A DNA stretch of 61,066 bases, taken from an uncultured Succinivibrionaceae bacterium. GTDB taxonomy: Bacteria > Pseudomonadota > Gammaproteobacteria > Enterobacterales > Succinivibrionaceae. Positions 50,614 through 61,066 of the stretch are shown one piece after another (position 1 is the stretch's first letter; every line of letters starts with the position of its first letter). The position numbers and the translations under genes are program-made. The notes under the pieces are model-generated. The model saw only the letters and a list, made by a program, of their open reading frames with translations, ran no database searches and was not told the origin of the DNA. The DNA lies in contig CALXNX010000009.1 in assembly GCA_944389865.1 (NCBI GenBank), positions 1 to 61,066 on the forward strand, in the 5' to 3' direction.

Positions 50614-51606
50614 ATGTCAGATAATGATTTAGATCCTGCTGACGCTCAGAATAACGCGCGCGACGGCACATCCGTTAATAAGTGGAATCAGACTCGCCGT
50701 TTGGAGTTCATTGATTTTCGCTTAGGCTGTGACGGCCGCATCAACCGCCGCGACCTGGTGGATTTCTTCAGCATTTCTATTCCGCAGGCTTCTTTAGATC
50801 TGTCCAAGTACCATCAAATGGTGCTGCAGGCTGATCCCCCGCGTAAAAATCTGGTTTACGATCGGCATTTGAAGGTATATATCCGCACCGAGGACTTTCA
50901 GCCTTTATTCCCTAAGATCTGCGCTCCGGAAAACTATTTAAATGATCTCCTGGCTTTCGCTCAGGGCGATTTGGTGAAAAGCCGCAATTTCTTCGGCTTT
51001 ATCCCGGCGGTCGGTGTGGCATCGTTCAACCCGCCGCGGCGCAATATCGACTCGATGGTGCTCTACAACATCTTAGAGGCTATCCGCACCCACAAGGCCG
51101 TGCACATCACCTATCTGTCCTTATCGCAGCTGTCGCCTACAGATCATCTCATCGCCCCGCACGGACTGGCCTTTGACGGTCTGCGCTGGCATGTGCGCGC
51201 TTACTGCTACGATCACCACAATTTCCGCGATTATGTGCTCTCGCGCATCATTAAGTGCGCAGCGCCGGAGATTTCTGCGCCTAACGATCGCTTTCCGGAT
51301 CCCATCGGCAACGGCTTCCGTGAGGTCGGCACGTCCGGCCGCGACGATGTGCAGTGGAATGAGCTCGTCGATCTGGTGATTAAGGCCAATCCGGAACTGC
51401 CGGAACCGGCCCGCCGCGCTATTGAGCACGATTACGGCATGAATGAAAACGGCACCGTAGTGTACCCGTGCCGCCGCGCGCTGTTGTTCTATGCGCTGCA
51501 GTGGCTGCGCCTGACTAAGGCCGATGCCTGTCTGCCTGCAGAGCAGCGGCAGATCGTGCTCGACAACGAGGCTGAAGTGTTTCGCCGCTTAGCAGGCGGT
51601 CACTGA
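50614..51606 (+). CDS. WYL-domain transcriptional regulator (BrxR/CapW-like layout)
   Basis: A 330-residue regulator. The N-terminal winged HTH segment (RRLEFIDFRLGCDGRINRRDLVDFFSISIPQASLDLSKYHQM) and the following NLVYDRHLKVYIRTEDFQP match the layout of BrxR/CapW-type proteins. The WYL domain is seen as VHITYLSLS...HLIAPHGLAFDGLRWHVRAYCYDHHNFRDYVLSRI, and a C-terminal WCX-like region follows. The ATG at 50614 has AAGGGAG upstream. Relatives repress phage-defence operons, but no defence genes are adjacent here, so this copy may regulate itself or distant targets. Confidence 0.82.
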   Translation: MSDNDLDPADAQNNARDGTSVNKWNQTRRLEFIDFRLGCDGRINRRDLVDFFSISIPQASLDLSKYHQMVLQADPPRKNLVYDRHLKVYIRTEDFQPLFPKICAPENYLNDLLAFAQGDLVKSRNFFGFIPAVGVASFNPPRRNIDSMVLYNILEAIRTHKAVHITYLSLSQLSPTDHLIAPHGLAFDGLRWHVRAYCYDHHNFRDYVLSRIIKCAAPEISAPNDRFPDPIGNGFREVGTSGRDDVQWNELVDLVIKANPELPEPARRAIEHDYGMNENGTVVYPCRRALLFYALQWLRLTKADACLPAEQRQIVLDNEAEVFRRLAGGH

Positions 51607-51623
51607 GCAGAACCCCTTAATCA

Positions 51624-51651
51624 GCCGAGGGCCGCGTATGCGGCCCTCGGC
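51624..51651. terminator. Strong hairpin after the WYL gene
   Basis: A perfect 12-bp stem GCCGAGGGCCGC / GCGGCCCTCGGC with a 4-nt loop (GTAT), 18 nt after the stop. The T tract is poor (GTCATCAGCCTGTTT). Confidence 0.6.
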
Positions 51652-51779
51652 GTCATCAGCCTGTTTCCTTCCCTGCCTCAATCACTGTGCAGCAGTAATT
51701 TGCTCTAAAACTGGGACTGCTGCAAGTCCAGCAGACGGCAGCGCTGTGCCGCCGTCAGATCAAGAAAAAGGAAGATGGG

Positions 51780-53057
51780 TCAGGCGTCCCGGCGCAGCAC
51801 GTGCAGCGCCAGCAGCCCGAGAATAAAGACCAGACTTCCGGTGAAGATGAACATCCCCGGCAGTCCAAAGACCGTGGCAATGGTGCCCAAAACTCCCGGG
51901 CCCAGGAGCAGTCCGCCGTAGCCCCAGGTGCCGACGAAGGACAGGGCGCGCCCCTGATCTTTGCCGGTAATTTTAGCGGTGTGCGACAGCATCACCGGCA
52001 CCACGTTGGCAAGGGCCAGACCGCTGACAAAGAAGAGCGGCACAATGACGTAGGGGCTCGATGAGAGCGCAATGCCGACGAGACTGACGCAGCCAATAAG
52101 GCTGCCGCCGACAATCAGCTTGATGGGGCCGGCCCTGGTGACAATGGCATCGCCCTTAAAGCGCATTAAGGCTACGGCAAGCTCAAAGGCTAAATAGCCT
52201 ATCGAGGCAATGGTGATGCTTACCGCTGCATGATCGATTAAGTAGACTGCGCTCCAGTCGTAGATCATGCCTTCAGCCAGATACATGATAAGGCAGATCA
52301 CGCTGATGCACAGTACTGCTGCGGTAAGCCAGGCAGGACGCAGCCGGCGCTTCCCTGCAGCAGGCTCCGGCGCTGCTGCCTCATCTTCCGCCGCCCCCTG
52401 GCCATGGGTATTGATCAGATGACGGTAGAAGTAAGCAAGGAGCGTAAGGCCGCCTGCCAAAAGCGAGATCGCCACGTACAGGGTGTGCAGGCCGCCGTGG
52501 AGCATAAAGGCGCAGTAGAGCGCGGACACGATGCAGCCTACCGTATAGAAGGCATGGAAGGAGGACATTAAATGCCGTCCGGCCATTTCCTCAATGCAGG
52601 CTCCGTGAATATTATTGCCCACATCCAGGATGCCCAGCGACATGCCCCACAGGAGTACGCAGCCGTAGGCCGCCGTTAAGGTCAGACCTTCCCAGGCAAT
52701 GCCGCTCATGCCCAGAAGTGCGCCGGCAGTGGAAAGCGCCAGAATGGGACGCACCCCAAAGCGCGCGGCCAGCCTCCCGGTCAGCGGCATGCCGATCACG
52801 GCCCCCAGACCGTAGCACAGCACCAGGGAGGCATAGTGCAGATCGGACAGCAGCAGACGGGACTTGACGTAGGGCATCATGCAGGCCCAGGGCGATGTAG
52901 CCATGCCGGCGGTAAAGAAGGCCATGCGCGCGGCAATGCGCGCATTGACAAACTGCGCCTTGGTCATGATGCTCTGCTGATTGTGCACGCGGCGCGTCAG
53001 CAGGCCTACGCAGCGCAGCAGAAAGAAGTACAGCCAATGTTCAGGGGCTTTGGCCAT
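51780..53057 (-). CDS. MFS transporter (YbjJ-like)
   Basis: A 425-residue inner-membrane transporter with about 12 helices. The N-terminal half contains FFTAGMATSPWACMMPYVKSRLLLSD and GMPLTGRLAARFGVRPIL, resembling YbjJ/fucose-permease-like MFS proteins. The start at 53057 has AAGGAG upstream; the open frame extends 11 codons more into the nucleoside hydrolase end. It lies 10 nt downstream of the nucleoside hydrolase gene, so it probably moves a related nucleoside, base or ribose (inference). Confidence 0.83.
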   Translation of the reverse strand: MAKAPEHWLYFFLLRCVGLLTRRVHNQQSIMTKAQFVNARIAARMAFFTAGMATSPWACMMPYVKSRLLLSDLHYASLVLCYGLGAVIGMPLTGRLAARFGVRPILALSTAGALLGMSGIAWEGLTLTAAYGCVLLWGMSLGILDVGNNIHGACIEEMAGRHLMSSFHAFYTVGCIVSALYCAFMLHGGLHTLYVAISLLAGGLTLLAYFYRHLINTHGQGAAEDEAAAPEPAAGKRRLRPAWLTAAVLCISVICLIMYLAEGMIYDWSAVYLIDHAAVSITIASIGYLAFELAVALMRFKGDAIVTRAGPIKLIVGGSLIGCVSLVGIALSSSPYVIVPLFFVSGLALANVVPVMLSHTAKITGKDQGRALSFVGTWGYGGLLLGPGVLGTIATVFGLPGMFIFTGSLVFILGLLALHVLRRDA

Positions 53058-53067
53058 CGCTTGCTCC

Positions 53068-54000
53068 TTAAGCTGTGACCTTAAGCGCATTTAACAGATG
53101 CGCTTTGACCGCCGCTGTATCCACGCCGATGCAGATGCGCTTTACCGGCAAATCCTTAAAGTTGTCATCGGGGATGGGCATGGCGCTCTGCGGAATTAAG
53201 GTCTGACCTGCCGTAATGCCATCCGTCGAGACGCGCACCGGCTTGTCAATCACTTCAAAGCACTCCGGGTGCAGAAGGTATTCAATGGTCAGCGCATCGT
53301 GCACCGCCATGCCGTAGAAGCCCTCCTCGCGCTCGGTAAACTCAAGGTAGAACTTAGAGATGTCAATTAAGAATTGATCCTGAGTAGAGGCCACTTCAGC
53401 TCCGCTGATGAGCACCTCGTAGGTGACGTCAAGCGGTACGATCACGGTGGGGATCGCGCTTAACATTACCTGATCGGCCGCTTCCGGATCGGACCAGATG
53501 TTGAACTCCGCAAAGTTTGACATATTGCCGGTATGCCCCTTGTATCCAAAGGCCCCGCCCATGATGACGAGCTGCTTTATTAAAGAAGCAAATTCCGGGC
53601 ACAGATTGAGGCACAAGGCGATATTGGTCAAAGGACCGATAGCCGCAATGGTAACTTCATGCGGATGCGCCTTCACCAAATTAATGAGGTAATTGACCGC
53701 ATTGTCAGGCGTTTGCGCGTCAAAGGGATTGTCGTAGCAGCCGCCCAGGCCGTCGGCTCCGTGCACGTCGGTGATGGGATCGGAGGCCGGAGCTGCCAGG
53801 GGCCGGTTTGCGCCTTTGGCAATCACCGCATTGAGATTGTAGTGATCGGCAAAGAGCTTGGCGTTCTTCGCTGCCATTCCGGCAGTGACATTGCCGTTTA
53901 CCGTCGTAACGCCGACTAAATTATGGGTCAGCATGGCATAGCGCAGGGCAAAGGCATCATCAATGCCGATGTCCGTATCGATAACTAAAAAATCCTGCAT
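53068..54000 (-). CDS. Inosine/uridine-preferring nucleoside hydrolase
   Basis: A 310-residue hydrolase that splits ribonucleosides into base and ribose. The N-terminal Ca2+-binding cluster is IDTDIGIDDAFAL (Asp8, Asp10, Asp14, Asp15). Other family segments are VTTVNGNVT, AIGPLTNIALCL, GGAFGYKGHTGNMSNFAEFNIWSDPEAA and the C-terminal catalytic His in MAVHDALTIEYL. There is no signal peptide, so it acts in the cytoplasm. It is flanked by MFS genes on both sides in one operon. Confidence 0.92.
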   Translation of the reverse strand: MQDFLVIDTDIGIDDAFALRYAMLTHNLVGVTTVNGNVTAGMAAKNAKLFADHYNLNAVIAKGANRPLAAPASDPITDVHGADGLGGCYDNPFDAQTPDNAVNYLINLVKAHPHEVTIAAIGPLTNIALCLNLCPEFASLIKQLVIMGGAFGYKGHTGNMSNFAEFNIWSDPEAADQVMLSAIPTVIVPLDVTYEVLISGAEVASTQDQFLIDISKFYLEFTEREEGFYGMAVHDALTIEYLLHPECFEVIDKPVRVSTDGITAGQTLIPQSAMPIPDDNFKDLPVKRICIGVDTAAVKAHLLNALKVTA

Positions 54001-54020
54001 GGTTCTTTCTCCTTATTTTC

Positions 54021-55190
54021 TTAGACCGTGAAATAGTTTCTGCGCAGCTGCGCCATGACGGCGATCAGGGCAAAGATCACCGCGCAGATCACAAAGCATA
54101 AGGCAGCCGATCCGCCGCCTGAGACTGCGGACATTAAATAAAAGCCCCACGGTGCGGCCATGGCGCCTACATTGCAGCCAATCAGCATGAAGGAAGTTAC
54201 CATCACGGTTGAGCTCTGCACGGCCAGCTTGCCTATCATATTGAAGATGTAGGAAATGATGATGGGATAAGCGAGGCCGTTCAGCACGCAGGCTGCGCTT
54301 AAGATCAGCATATTGGGGCTGACGGCTAACAGCAGGCAGGACAGCGCGGTGGCAATGAGACCTAACTGCAGCGAGTAGAACTTCATGCGGGCGAACATAA
54401 AGCCGAAGGCGCAGCCGCCGGCCATGGAGCAGAAAGCCAGTGCGGTAAAGAGATTGTTGACGTACTCAGGGTCGGCGTTAAGGCCCTTATCGCCGATGAC
54501 GTCAAAGAGCTTGACGTAAAAGCCGACTGATACCAGGACGGTAAAGAGCAGGATCAGACAGCAGGGCAGGCTGTGCCACGGCAGCTTTTTGGAGCCGGGG
54601 ACGGCAGGTGCGGCTGCTGCATTGACCGTTTGAGCATTGGTCTGGGGATTGGTCGGCACAAACAGGGTAAAGAGCACTATGATGGGAATGGCGGCAAAAT
54701 AGACGTAGAAGGTATCGCGCCAGCCCGAGGCGAATAAAACGCCGGCCAGCAGCGTCAGCAGCGACTGACCCAAGCCTTCAAAGGCATTGCGCAGGCCCAT
54801 CATGGTCGCACATTCATTGCCGGTGAAGAAATCGGCAATCAGGGAGACTGCCAGCGCGTTGATAAGACCCAGGCCGATGCCCAGCACGATGCGGCTTAAG
54901 AGCATCGAGGTATAGCTTTCGCTGGCAATGGACATGAAGACTGAGGCAAAGACGATGATAAGTCCCAGCTGCACCGTGCGCTTTTTGCCTAATTTAGCGG
55001 CGATGAAGTCGGACAGCAGCATCATGATCATCACCGAAAAGGCCGGGACCGTGACCAGCATCTCAATGGACGAGGCTTCATAGCCTTTAAAGGTTTCGGT
55101 GAAGATCGGAATGCAGATGGAAATAGCGTAGGCCGAGGTTAAAAGCAGTGATACTGACAAGAGTGAAAATTTCAGCAGCAGGCGCGACAT
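54021..55190 (-). CDS. MFS transporter
   Basis: A 389-residue inner-membrane transporter with about 12 helices. LSDFIAAKLGKKRTVQLGLI is the loop 2-3 motif and LSRIVLGIGLGLINALAVSLIADFF is TM4-5. It is the first gene of the unit with nucleoside hydrolase (20 nt away) and a second MFS gene, so uptake of nucleosides is the likely role. It is divergent from an AraC regulator (about 140 bp). Confidence 0.83.
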   Translation of the reverse strand: MSRLLLKFSLLSVSLLLTSAYAISICIPIFTETFKGYEASSIEMLVTVPAFSVMIMMLLSDFIAAKLGKKRTVQLGLIIVFASVFMSIASESYTSMLLSRIVLGIGLGLINALAVSLIADFFTGNECATMMGLRNAFEGLGQSLLTLLAGVLFASGWRDTFYVYFAAIPIIVLFTLFVPTNPQTNAQTVNAAAAPAVPGSKKLPWHSLPCCLILLFTVLVSVGFYVKLFDVIGDKGLNADPEYVNNLFTALAFCSMAGGCAFGFMFARMKFYSLQLGLIATALSCLLLAVSPNMLILSAACVLNGLAYPIIISYIFNMIGKLAVQSSTVMVTSFMLIGCNVGAMAAPWGFYLMSAVSGGGSAALCFVICAVIFALIAVMAQLRRNYFTV

Positions 55191-55328
55191 GGTGATTCTC
55201 CTTGCAAAACAATATGCTGTAAAGCTCTGAGCTGTAATGGCTATTATGCTAGGTCAGGGGCCTGCTTTAAAATTGCATTTAAACGCGATTTTTGTTAAAA
55301 AAGCGTTAAAGCGTCAGCTGTCAGCCCT

Positions 55329-56549
55329 ATGGAGATCACAAAATTGTCAAATGACTGCCTTTTTGCCGCTGCGCGGCATCTTACCGCCATGTTCGGACTG
55401 CCGCTCCTTGTCCTGGATCTGCAGGAAAAGACCGCCGCCAGGCTGCCGGATGGGGATGATGCGCCTCTGCCGGTGCTGACTGATCCGGCATTCAGGCGTG
55501 AGCTGTGCGCGCTGTCAGGTCCAGTGGAGCTGTACTTTGACTATGTGTATTACGCCCGCCTTAAGGCTGCCCAAGGGATCATCATCATAGGACCTTTTTT
55601 AGATCTTGGGGATGATGAAGGCGATAAGGCGCAGCTGCACGCGCAGATCCACGGCTGCGCTCCAGCCCCGCTGGGCCGGGCCGATCCGCAGGCGCTGCTC
55701 CATGCGCTGTCCTTAGTCTATCTTATGCTTACGGGACAGGATTTTGATGCGGACGCCTATTTAAGCTCCGGCTCACTGCTTGAGCCGGTCTCGCAGCTTA
55801 TCCTTAAAGAGCGCGCCGGGGTGCAGGAGCGGCGCTTTCAATTAAGCGCGCGGCGCAATGACTTCAAGCATGAAAATCAGCTGCGCACGGCGATTTTTAA
55901 CGGCGATGAGCAGGCGCTGCACCGCTGCTTTGCCCTGCCTTTGACCGGCAGCTCCAGCGAGCTGGCCCCGACTGCATTGCGCGCAGGAAAAAATCAGGCC
56001 ATTGCCGACATTACCATTATGTCGCGCACTGCAGTGGATGCCGGAGTAAATCCGGCGGCGGGGGTACAGACGGCTGAAGTGTATATTCGGGCGGCAGAGC
56101 AGGCAGACAGCGCCCTGCAGATTAAGGAAATAGTGCGTTCCTGCGCGGTCGACTGCTGCGCTCAGGTCTCTGCGCTCAGCTCCCAGAGCGCGGTGCTGCA
56201 TGATGAGCTGGTAGGCGAGATTGAAAACTATGTGCAGAATCATCTGCAGCGCAAATTTACCCTGCAGGAGCTGGGCAGCAGCCTGCATTTCTCGGGCGAT
56301 CATTTAAACCGCCTCTATAAAAAGCTTACCGGCAGAACCATTATGCAGTACGCGCGCATAGCCCGAGTGGAGGCGGCCAAGCCGCTTTTAATCAGCGCTA
56401 AATATTCCGCGGCGCAGATTGCCGAGCTTACCGGTTTTGCCTCGCAGAGTCACTTTGTGCGGGTGTTCAGGCAGATCACCGGCATGACCCCCTTTAAATA
56501 TCAGGTGCGCTTTGAAGGGCGGCCCTTTTTTGCCAAACGGCGGGCCTGA
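55329..56549 (+). CDS. AraC-family transcriptional regulator
   Basis: A 406-residue regulator. The C-terminal AraC DNA-binding domain contains VQNHLQRKFTLQELGSSLHFSGDHLNRLYKKLTGRTIMQYARIARVEAAKPLL and ELTGFASQSHFVRVFRQITGMTPFKYQ. The N-terminal part (about 300 residues) resembles the PocR-like sensor region of large AraC regulators but is not clearly assigned. It is divergent from the nucleoside-hydrolase operon and is its likely activator. Confidence 0.85.
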   Translation: MEITKLSNDCLFAAARHLTAMFGLPLLVLDLQEKTAARLPDGDDAPLPVLTDPAFRRELCALSGPVELYFDYVYYARLKAAQGIIIIGPFLDLGDDEGDKAQLHAQIHGCAPAPLGRADPQALLHALSLVYLMLTGQDFDADAYLSSGSLLEPVSQLILKERAGVQERRFQLSARRNDFKHENQLRTAIFNGDEQALHRCFALPLTGSSSELAPTALRAGKNQAIADITIMSRTAVDAGVNPAAGVQTAEVYIRAAEQADSALQIKEIVRSCAVDCCAQVSALSSQSAVLHDELVGEIENYVQNHLQRKFTLQELGSSLHFSGDHLNRLYKKLTGRTIMQYARIARVEAAKPLLISAKYSAAQIAELTGFASQSHFVRVFRQITGMTPFKYQVRFEGRPFFAKRRA

Positions 56550-56626
56550 TTGCCAAAGCTAAGGTACAATCACATTATTCTGAACTGGTTTTGTCACCGC
56601 TTTTAACTTCAAATAAGGATGATCTT

Positions 56627-57571
56627 ATGCACAAGCCTGCGCTGTTAATTAAAGCTAATATCCCGGCTGCCTTAAAAGAGCAGCTTAATACTGAGTTTGC
56701 ATGTTTCGACATCCGCAAAAGTCTCGACGGGGTCCCGGCCGCTCTGCTCAAAGAGGTGCAGATCATGGTAGGCGGCGGCGAGAGTAAAGTCCCGCGCAGT
56801 CTGATGGAGCAGCTGCCGGCCTTAAAGCTCATTGCCAATTTCGGCGTGGGTTATGACGGCGTAGATCTCGCTGCCGCACGCGATCACGGCGTGGTGGTGA
56901 CCAATACTCCGGGCGTGCTGTCAGGCGAGGTGGCTGATCTGTGCGTGGCCTTAATGCTCTCCCTGTCGCGCCGCCTGCCTGAGGCTGATGCATACGTGCG
57001 CGCCGGGCGCTGGGAAACGGAGGGGCCCTTCCCCTTAACCTGCCGCATGTCCGGCGCACGCGCCGGCATCGTGGGCCTCGGGCGCATCGGCCGGGAAATT
57101 GCCAGGCGCTTAAAGGCCTTTGATATGGAGCTGGCCTTTTACGGCCATCACGATGAGCCGGGGATGACGCGCATGAGCTCTTTGACTGAGCTTGCCGCCT
57201 TTGCCGATTATTTAATTGTCTGCGTGCCGGGGCGGCCTGAGAACCATAATTTAATCGACCGTGAAGTCCTCACAGCTTTAGGCCCGCAGGGGCGGCTGAT
57301 CAACATTGCGCGCGGCAGCGTGGTGGATGAAGAGGCCTTAACTGCGGCTTTAGAGCAGGGCGAGATCGCCGGCGCCGCACTGGATGTCTTTGCCGCCGAG
57401 CCGCATGTAGGCGAGCGGCTGCGGGCGCTGCGGGATCGCACCGTGCTGCTGCCGCATTTAGGCAGCGCCACGGTGCAGACCCGTCAGGCCATGGCGGATT
57501 TGGTCTATGCCAATATTCAGGCCTTCGTGAAGGGAGAGCCGCTGATCACTGTGGTCCCGGAATGCAGATAA
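56627..57571 (+). CDS. D-isomer-specific 2-hydroxyacid dehydrogenase
   Basis: A 314-residue NAD(P)-dependent reductase of 2-oxoacids. Rossmann motif GLGRIGREIARRL near residue 152. The catalytic Arg is in NIARGSVVDEEAL, the Glu in DVFAAEP and the His in LLPHLGSAT. Overall it resembles glyoxylate/hydroxypyruvate reductases. The start has AAGGAT upstream; the longer frame (12 codons) is less likely. Its last 26 bp overlap the convergent MFS gene. Confidence 0.88.
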   Translation: MHKPALLIKANIPAALKEQLNTEFACFDIRKSLDGVPAALLKEVQIMVGGGESKVPRSLMEQLPALKLIANFGVGYDGVDLAAARDHGVVVTNTPGVLSGEVADLCVALMLSLSRRLPEADAYVRAGRWETEGPFPLTCRMSGARAGIVGLGRIGREIARRLKAFDMELAFYGHHDEPGMTRMSSLTELAAFADYLIVCVPGRPENHNLIDREVLTALGPQGRLINIARGSVVDEEALTAALEQGEIAGAALDVFAAEPHVGERLRALRDRTVLLPHLGSATVQTRQAMADLVYANIQAFVKGEPLITVVPECR

Positions 57572-58739
57572 AGCGGGCATGCCAGAAGTGCTGCCAGCAC
57601 CACAGCGCAAAGATGAGGCTCAGCAGCGCACAGAAAGCGCCGCAGTAGGGGACGGCTGTGAGACTTAAAAGCTCGATAATGCGGCCGCCCATGAAGGCGC
57701 CGGCGCCGATGCCTAAATTGCAGATGGATGAATAGATGGCAGTTGCCACGGCCGCATATTCAGGCTCAAATTTCAGCACCAGAGCCTGATAGGTCAGGCT
57801 GAAAAATCCAAAGGACAGCCCCCAGCACAGCGCTGCAGCAAAGACTGATTCCACGCTTACAGCGCTTAACTGCAGCAGCGCCAGGCAGAGCGTGAGTCCT
57901 GCAAAGGGCAGCACGGTAAAGCGCTTTTCATGCCCGTCATAGCGGCGCGAGAACACAATTGAGCAGATAAGTCCCGCTGCCCCGAAGATCGACAGCGCCA
58001 GCGTAATAATGAAAGGCGGCATCCCGGCCGCGGCCCAGTAAGGCTCGATATAGCTGTAGGGGATGAAGTGGCCGGTAAAGGTCAGAGCGGTCACTAAATA
58101 GACGCCCATTAAAGCCGGATTTTTGAAAATGCGGGGCAGCACGGTGAGCACTGCGCTCTTCGTTCCCGGCACCGAGGGCAGGAGCCTTAAGATTAAGATA
58201 CCGACGATTAAAGCCAGGATCCCTAACAGCCCGAAAGTAAAGCGCCAGCCCATGGTAAGGCCTAACAGCCGGCCCAGCGGCATGCCCGCGATCATGGCCA
58301 CAGCGGTGCCGCCGGCTACCAGCCCTAAAGCCTGCGATCCTTTGCCCGGCGGAGCGATTTTTACGGCCGCCGGAGTGGCTATGGACCAAAAGAGCGCGTG
58401 CGTCAGGGCGATAAGACAGCGCCCGCCCAGCAGCACCCGGAAATCAGGAGCAAGCGCGGTTAAAGTCTGACCTGCCGCAAAGATAAAGAGCAGAGCGGTA
58501 AGCAGCGCTTTATAGTTAAAGCGCGAGCACAGCAGAATCAAAGGCAGGGAGCAGAGCAGAACCAGCCACGCATATACGGTAATGATGATGCCGGTCTGCG
58601 CTTCAGTGCGGCCGAACTCGGCGCTTAAGGCCGAGAGCAGGCCGACGGGCACAAATTCTGAGGTATTAAATAAAAAAGCGGCGGCAGTCACGGCCCAGAT
58701 TGGAGCCCAGGCGCTGCCTGAACTGTGAGTTTCAGCCAT
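57546..58739 (-). CDS. Sugar-efflux-type MFS transporter (SotB-like)
   Basis: A 397-residue inner-membrane exporter with about 12 helices; length and motifs agree with SotB (396). TM1 reads FLFNTSEFVPVGLLSALSAEFGRTEAQTG; loop 2-3 is RFNYKALLTALL. The start at 58739 has AAGGAAA upstream; a further 54 open codons do not resemble the family. It is paralogous to the exporter at 26080. It is divergent from the metal-efflux genes, and one of their operators lies about 160 bp from its start. Confidence 0.86.
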   Translation of the reverse strand: MAETHSSGSAWAPIWAVTAAAFLFNTSEFVPVGLLSALSAEFGRTEAQTGIIITVYAWLVLLCSLPLILLCSRFNYKALLTALLFIFAAGQTLTALAPDFRVLLGGRCLIALTHALFWSIATPAAVKIAPPGKGSQALGLVAGGTAVAMIAGMPLGRLLGLTMGWRFTFGLLGILALIVGILILRLLPSVPGTKSAVLTVLPRIFKNPALMGVYLVTALTFTGHFIPYSYIEPYWAAAGMPPFIITLALSIFGAAGLICSIVFSRRYDGHEKRFTVLPFAGLTLCLALLQLSAVSVESVFAAALCWGLSFGFFSLTYQALVLKFEPEYAAVATAIYSSICNLGIGAGAFMGGRIIELLSLTAVPYCGAFCALLSLIFALWCWQHFWHARFICIPGPQ

Positions 58740-58892
58740 ACAAGCATTTTCCTTAAAGTTCAGCTGTTCTGCGCGTTTGTGCGTTAAGCTGCGGCCCGCG
58801 ATTGTACACAAAATTATCTCAAGCTGCATGTGCAGGGCGGTAAATTTCCGGTAAAGCGCGCGGATGCACCAAACTGCAGTTTTTATCAAACG

Positions 58893-58969
58893 TTTGAACA
58901 ATTATTCAAATAAAAGCTTGCACCCATGCCGCAATCAGTTATACTTACCTCAGTTGAACAGATGTTCAA
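58893..58969 (+). promoter_or_regulatory. Promoter with two ArsR/SmtB-type operators, metal-efflux unit
   Basis: -35 TTGCAC (58918-58923) and -10 TATACT (58940-58945) with a 16-nt spacer. Flanking it are TTTGAACAATTATTCAAA (58893-58910) and TTGAACAGATGTTCAA (58954-58969). Both carry the TGAACA-N2-TGTTCA-like core recognised by ArsR/SmtB metal sensors. Their centres are 60 bp apart. The sensor gene itself is not in the window. Confidence 0.75.
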
Positions 58970-59012
58970 TTATTAATTTAAACTGCAGAACCCGCAGGGG
59001 TAAGGAGCTGAT

Positions 59013-59231
59013 ATGAAAAAGAGCTACAGGATTGAAGTGGACTGCGCCAACTGCGCCAATTTAATGGAACAGGAGGCTAAGAAGGTTGCCGGCGTTGCCG
59101 ACTGCGTGGTTAATTTCATGACCTTAAAAATGCATGTAGAGTTCACAGACGGCGCTGATCCCCAGGCGGTGATGCAGGAAGTACGCAGGGTCTGCAGAAA
59201 GGTGGAGTCAGACTGCGAGATCTTTTTATAG
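59013..59231 (+). CDS. Heavy-metal-associated (HMA) domain protein
   Basis: A 72-residue metallochaperone-like protein with the ferredoxin-like HMA fold. The metal site is DCANCANLM (Cys11, Cys14), with Asp before the first Cys as is common in Zn/Cd-type sites. A further Cys pair lies near the C-terminus (VCRKVESDCEIF). TAAGGAG precedes the ATG. It lies 27 nt before a P-type ATPase that lacks its own N-terminal HMA domain, so it likely supplies metal to it. Confidence 0.87.
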   Translation: MKKSYRIEVDCANCANLMEQEAKKVAGVADCVVNFMTLKMHVEFTDGADPQAVMQEVRRVCRKVESDCEIFL

Positions 59232-59258
59232 CAGGCGCTGGAAGAGGAGGTCAGTTAG

Positions 59259-61066
<1,808 letters not shown>

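Overview
The window looks like a chromosomal segment of a flagellated, anaerobic gammaproteobacterium. A contiguous thrABC operon, crp next to fabA, apt next to dnaX, a YbhGFSR-type exporter and 6S RNA genes of the enterobacterial type point to Gammaproteobacteria. A four-gene pyruvate:ferredoxin oxidoreductase operon, a FeoA-FeoB fusion, a GGGtGRT/NifU-like pair and a YjjPB-type (succinate export) pair point to a strict anaerobe. A succinate-forming Succinivibrionaceae-like organism fits best; this placement is inference, not proof.

Layout. 1-5.0 kb: threonine operon thrA-thrB-thrC. 5.0-7.6 kb (minus strand): low-molecular-weight tyrosine phosphatase, an AT-rich AlbA_2/Schlafen-like regulator with phased upstream repeats, and a phosphoglycolate phosphatase. 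7.7-11.1 kb: apt and dnaX, the latter split into two frames by an A10 run followed directly by a stem-loop. 11.2-15.8 kb: a periplasmic binding protein paired with a membrane diguanylate cyclase, an orphan PotF-like protein and an orphan ParA. 15.8-22.3 kb (minus): a cysteine-containing flagellin with a sigma-54 promoter, the Feo iron(II) system, a Cys-rich protein with faint FlhC resemblance, fabA and crp. 22.5-25.0 kb: a TerB-like protein and the NifU-like/GGGtGRT pair.

25-32.3 kb: two LysR regulators, an MFS exporter, a nitroreductase, a HAD phosphatase, an unidentified structured RNA, yjjPB and psd. 32.5-37.4 kb: a complete ybhGFSR-like ABC exporter. 37.4-38.1 kb: two tandem 6S RNA genes on the minus strand, each with its own conserved promoter. 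These were recognised by reading the repeats on the minus strand and are the most notable content. 38.3-43.8 kb: aminotransferase, Nudix hydrolase, lipoprotein, NhaA and a chemoreceptor. 44.0-48.6 kb (minus): por operon with a flavoprotein-ferredoxin fusion. 49.1-51.6 kb: ROK-type and WYL-type regulators. 51.8-56.5 kb: nucleoside hydrolase flanked by two MFS transporters, with a divergent AraC regulator. 56.6-61.1 kb: 2-hydroxyacid dehydrogenase, MFS exporter, and a metal-efflux module (metallochaperone plus P-type ATPase, cut by the window end) with two ArsR/SmtB-type operators around its promoter.

The window encodes CRP, and good CRP-like palindromes lie upstream of the por operon and of the aminotransferase, so catabolite control of these units is plausible. 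No tRNA, rRNA, CRISPR array, transposase or integrase was found.
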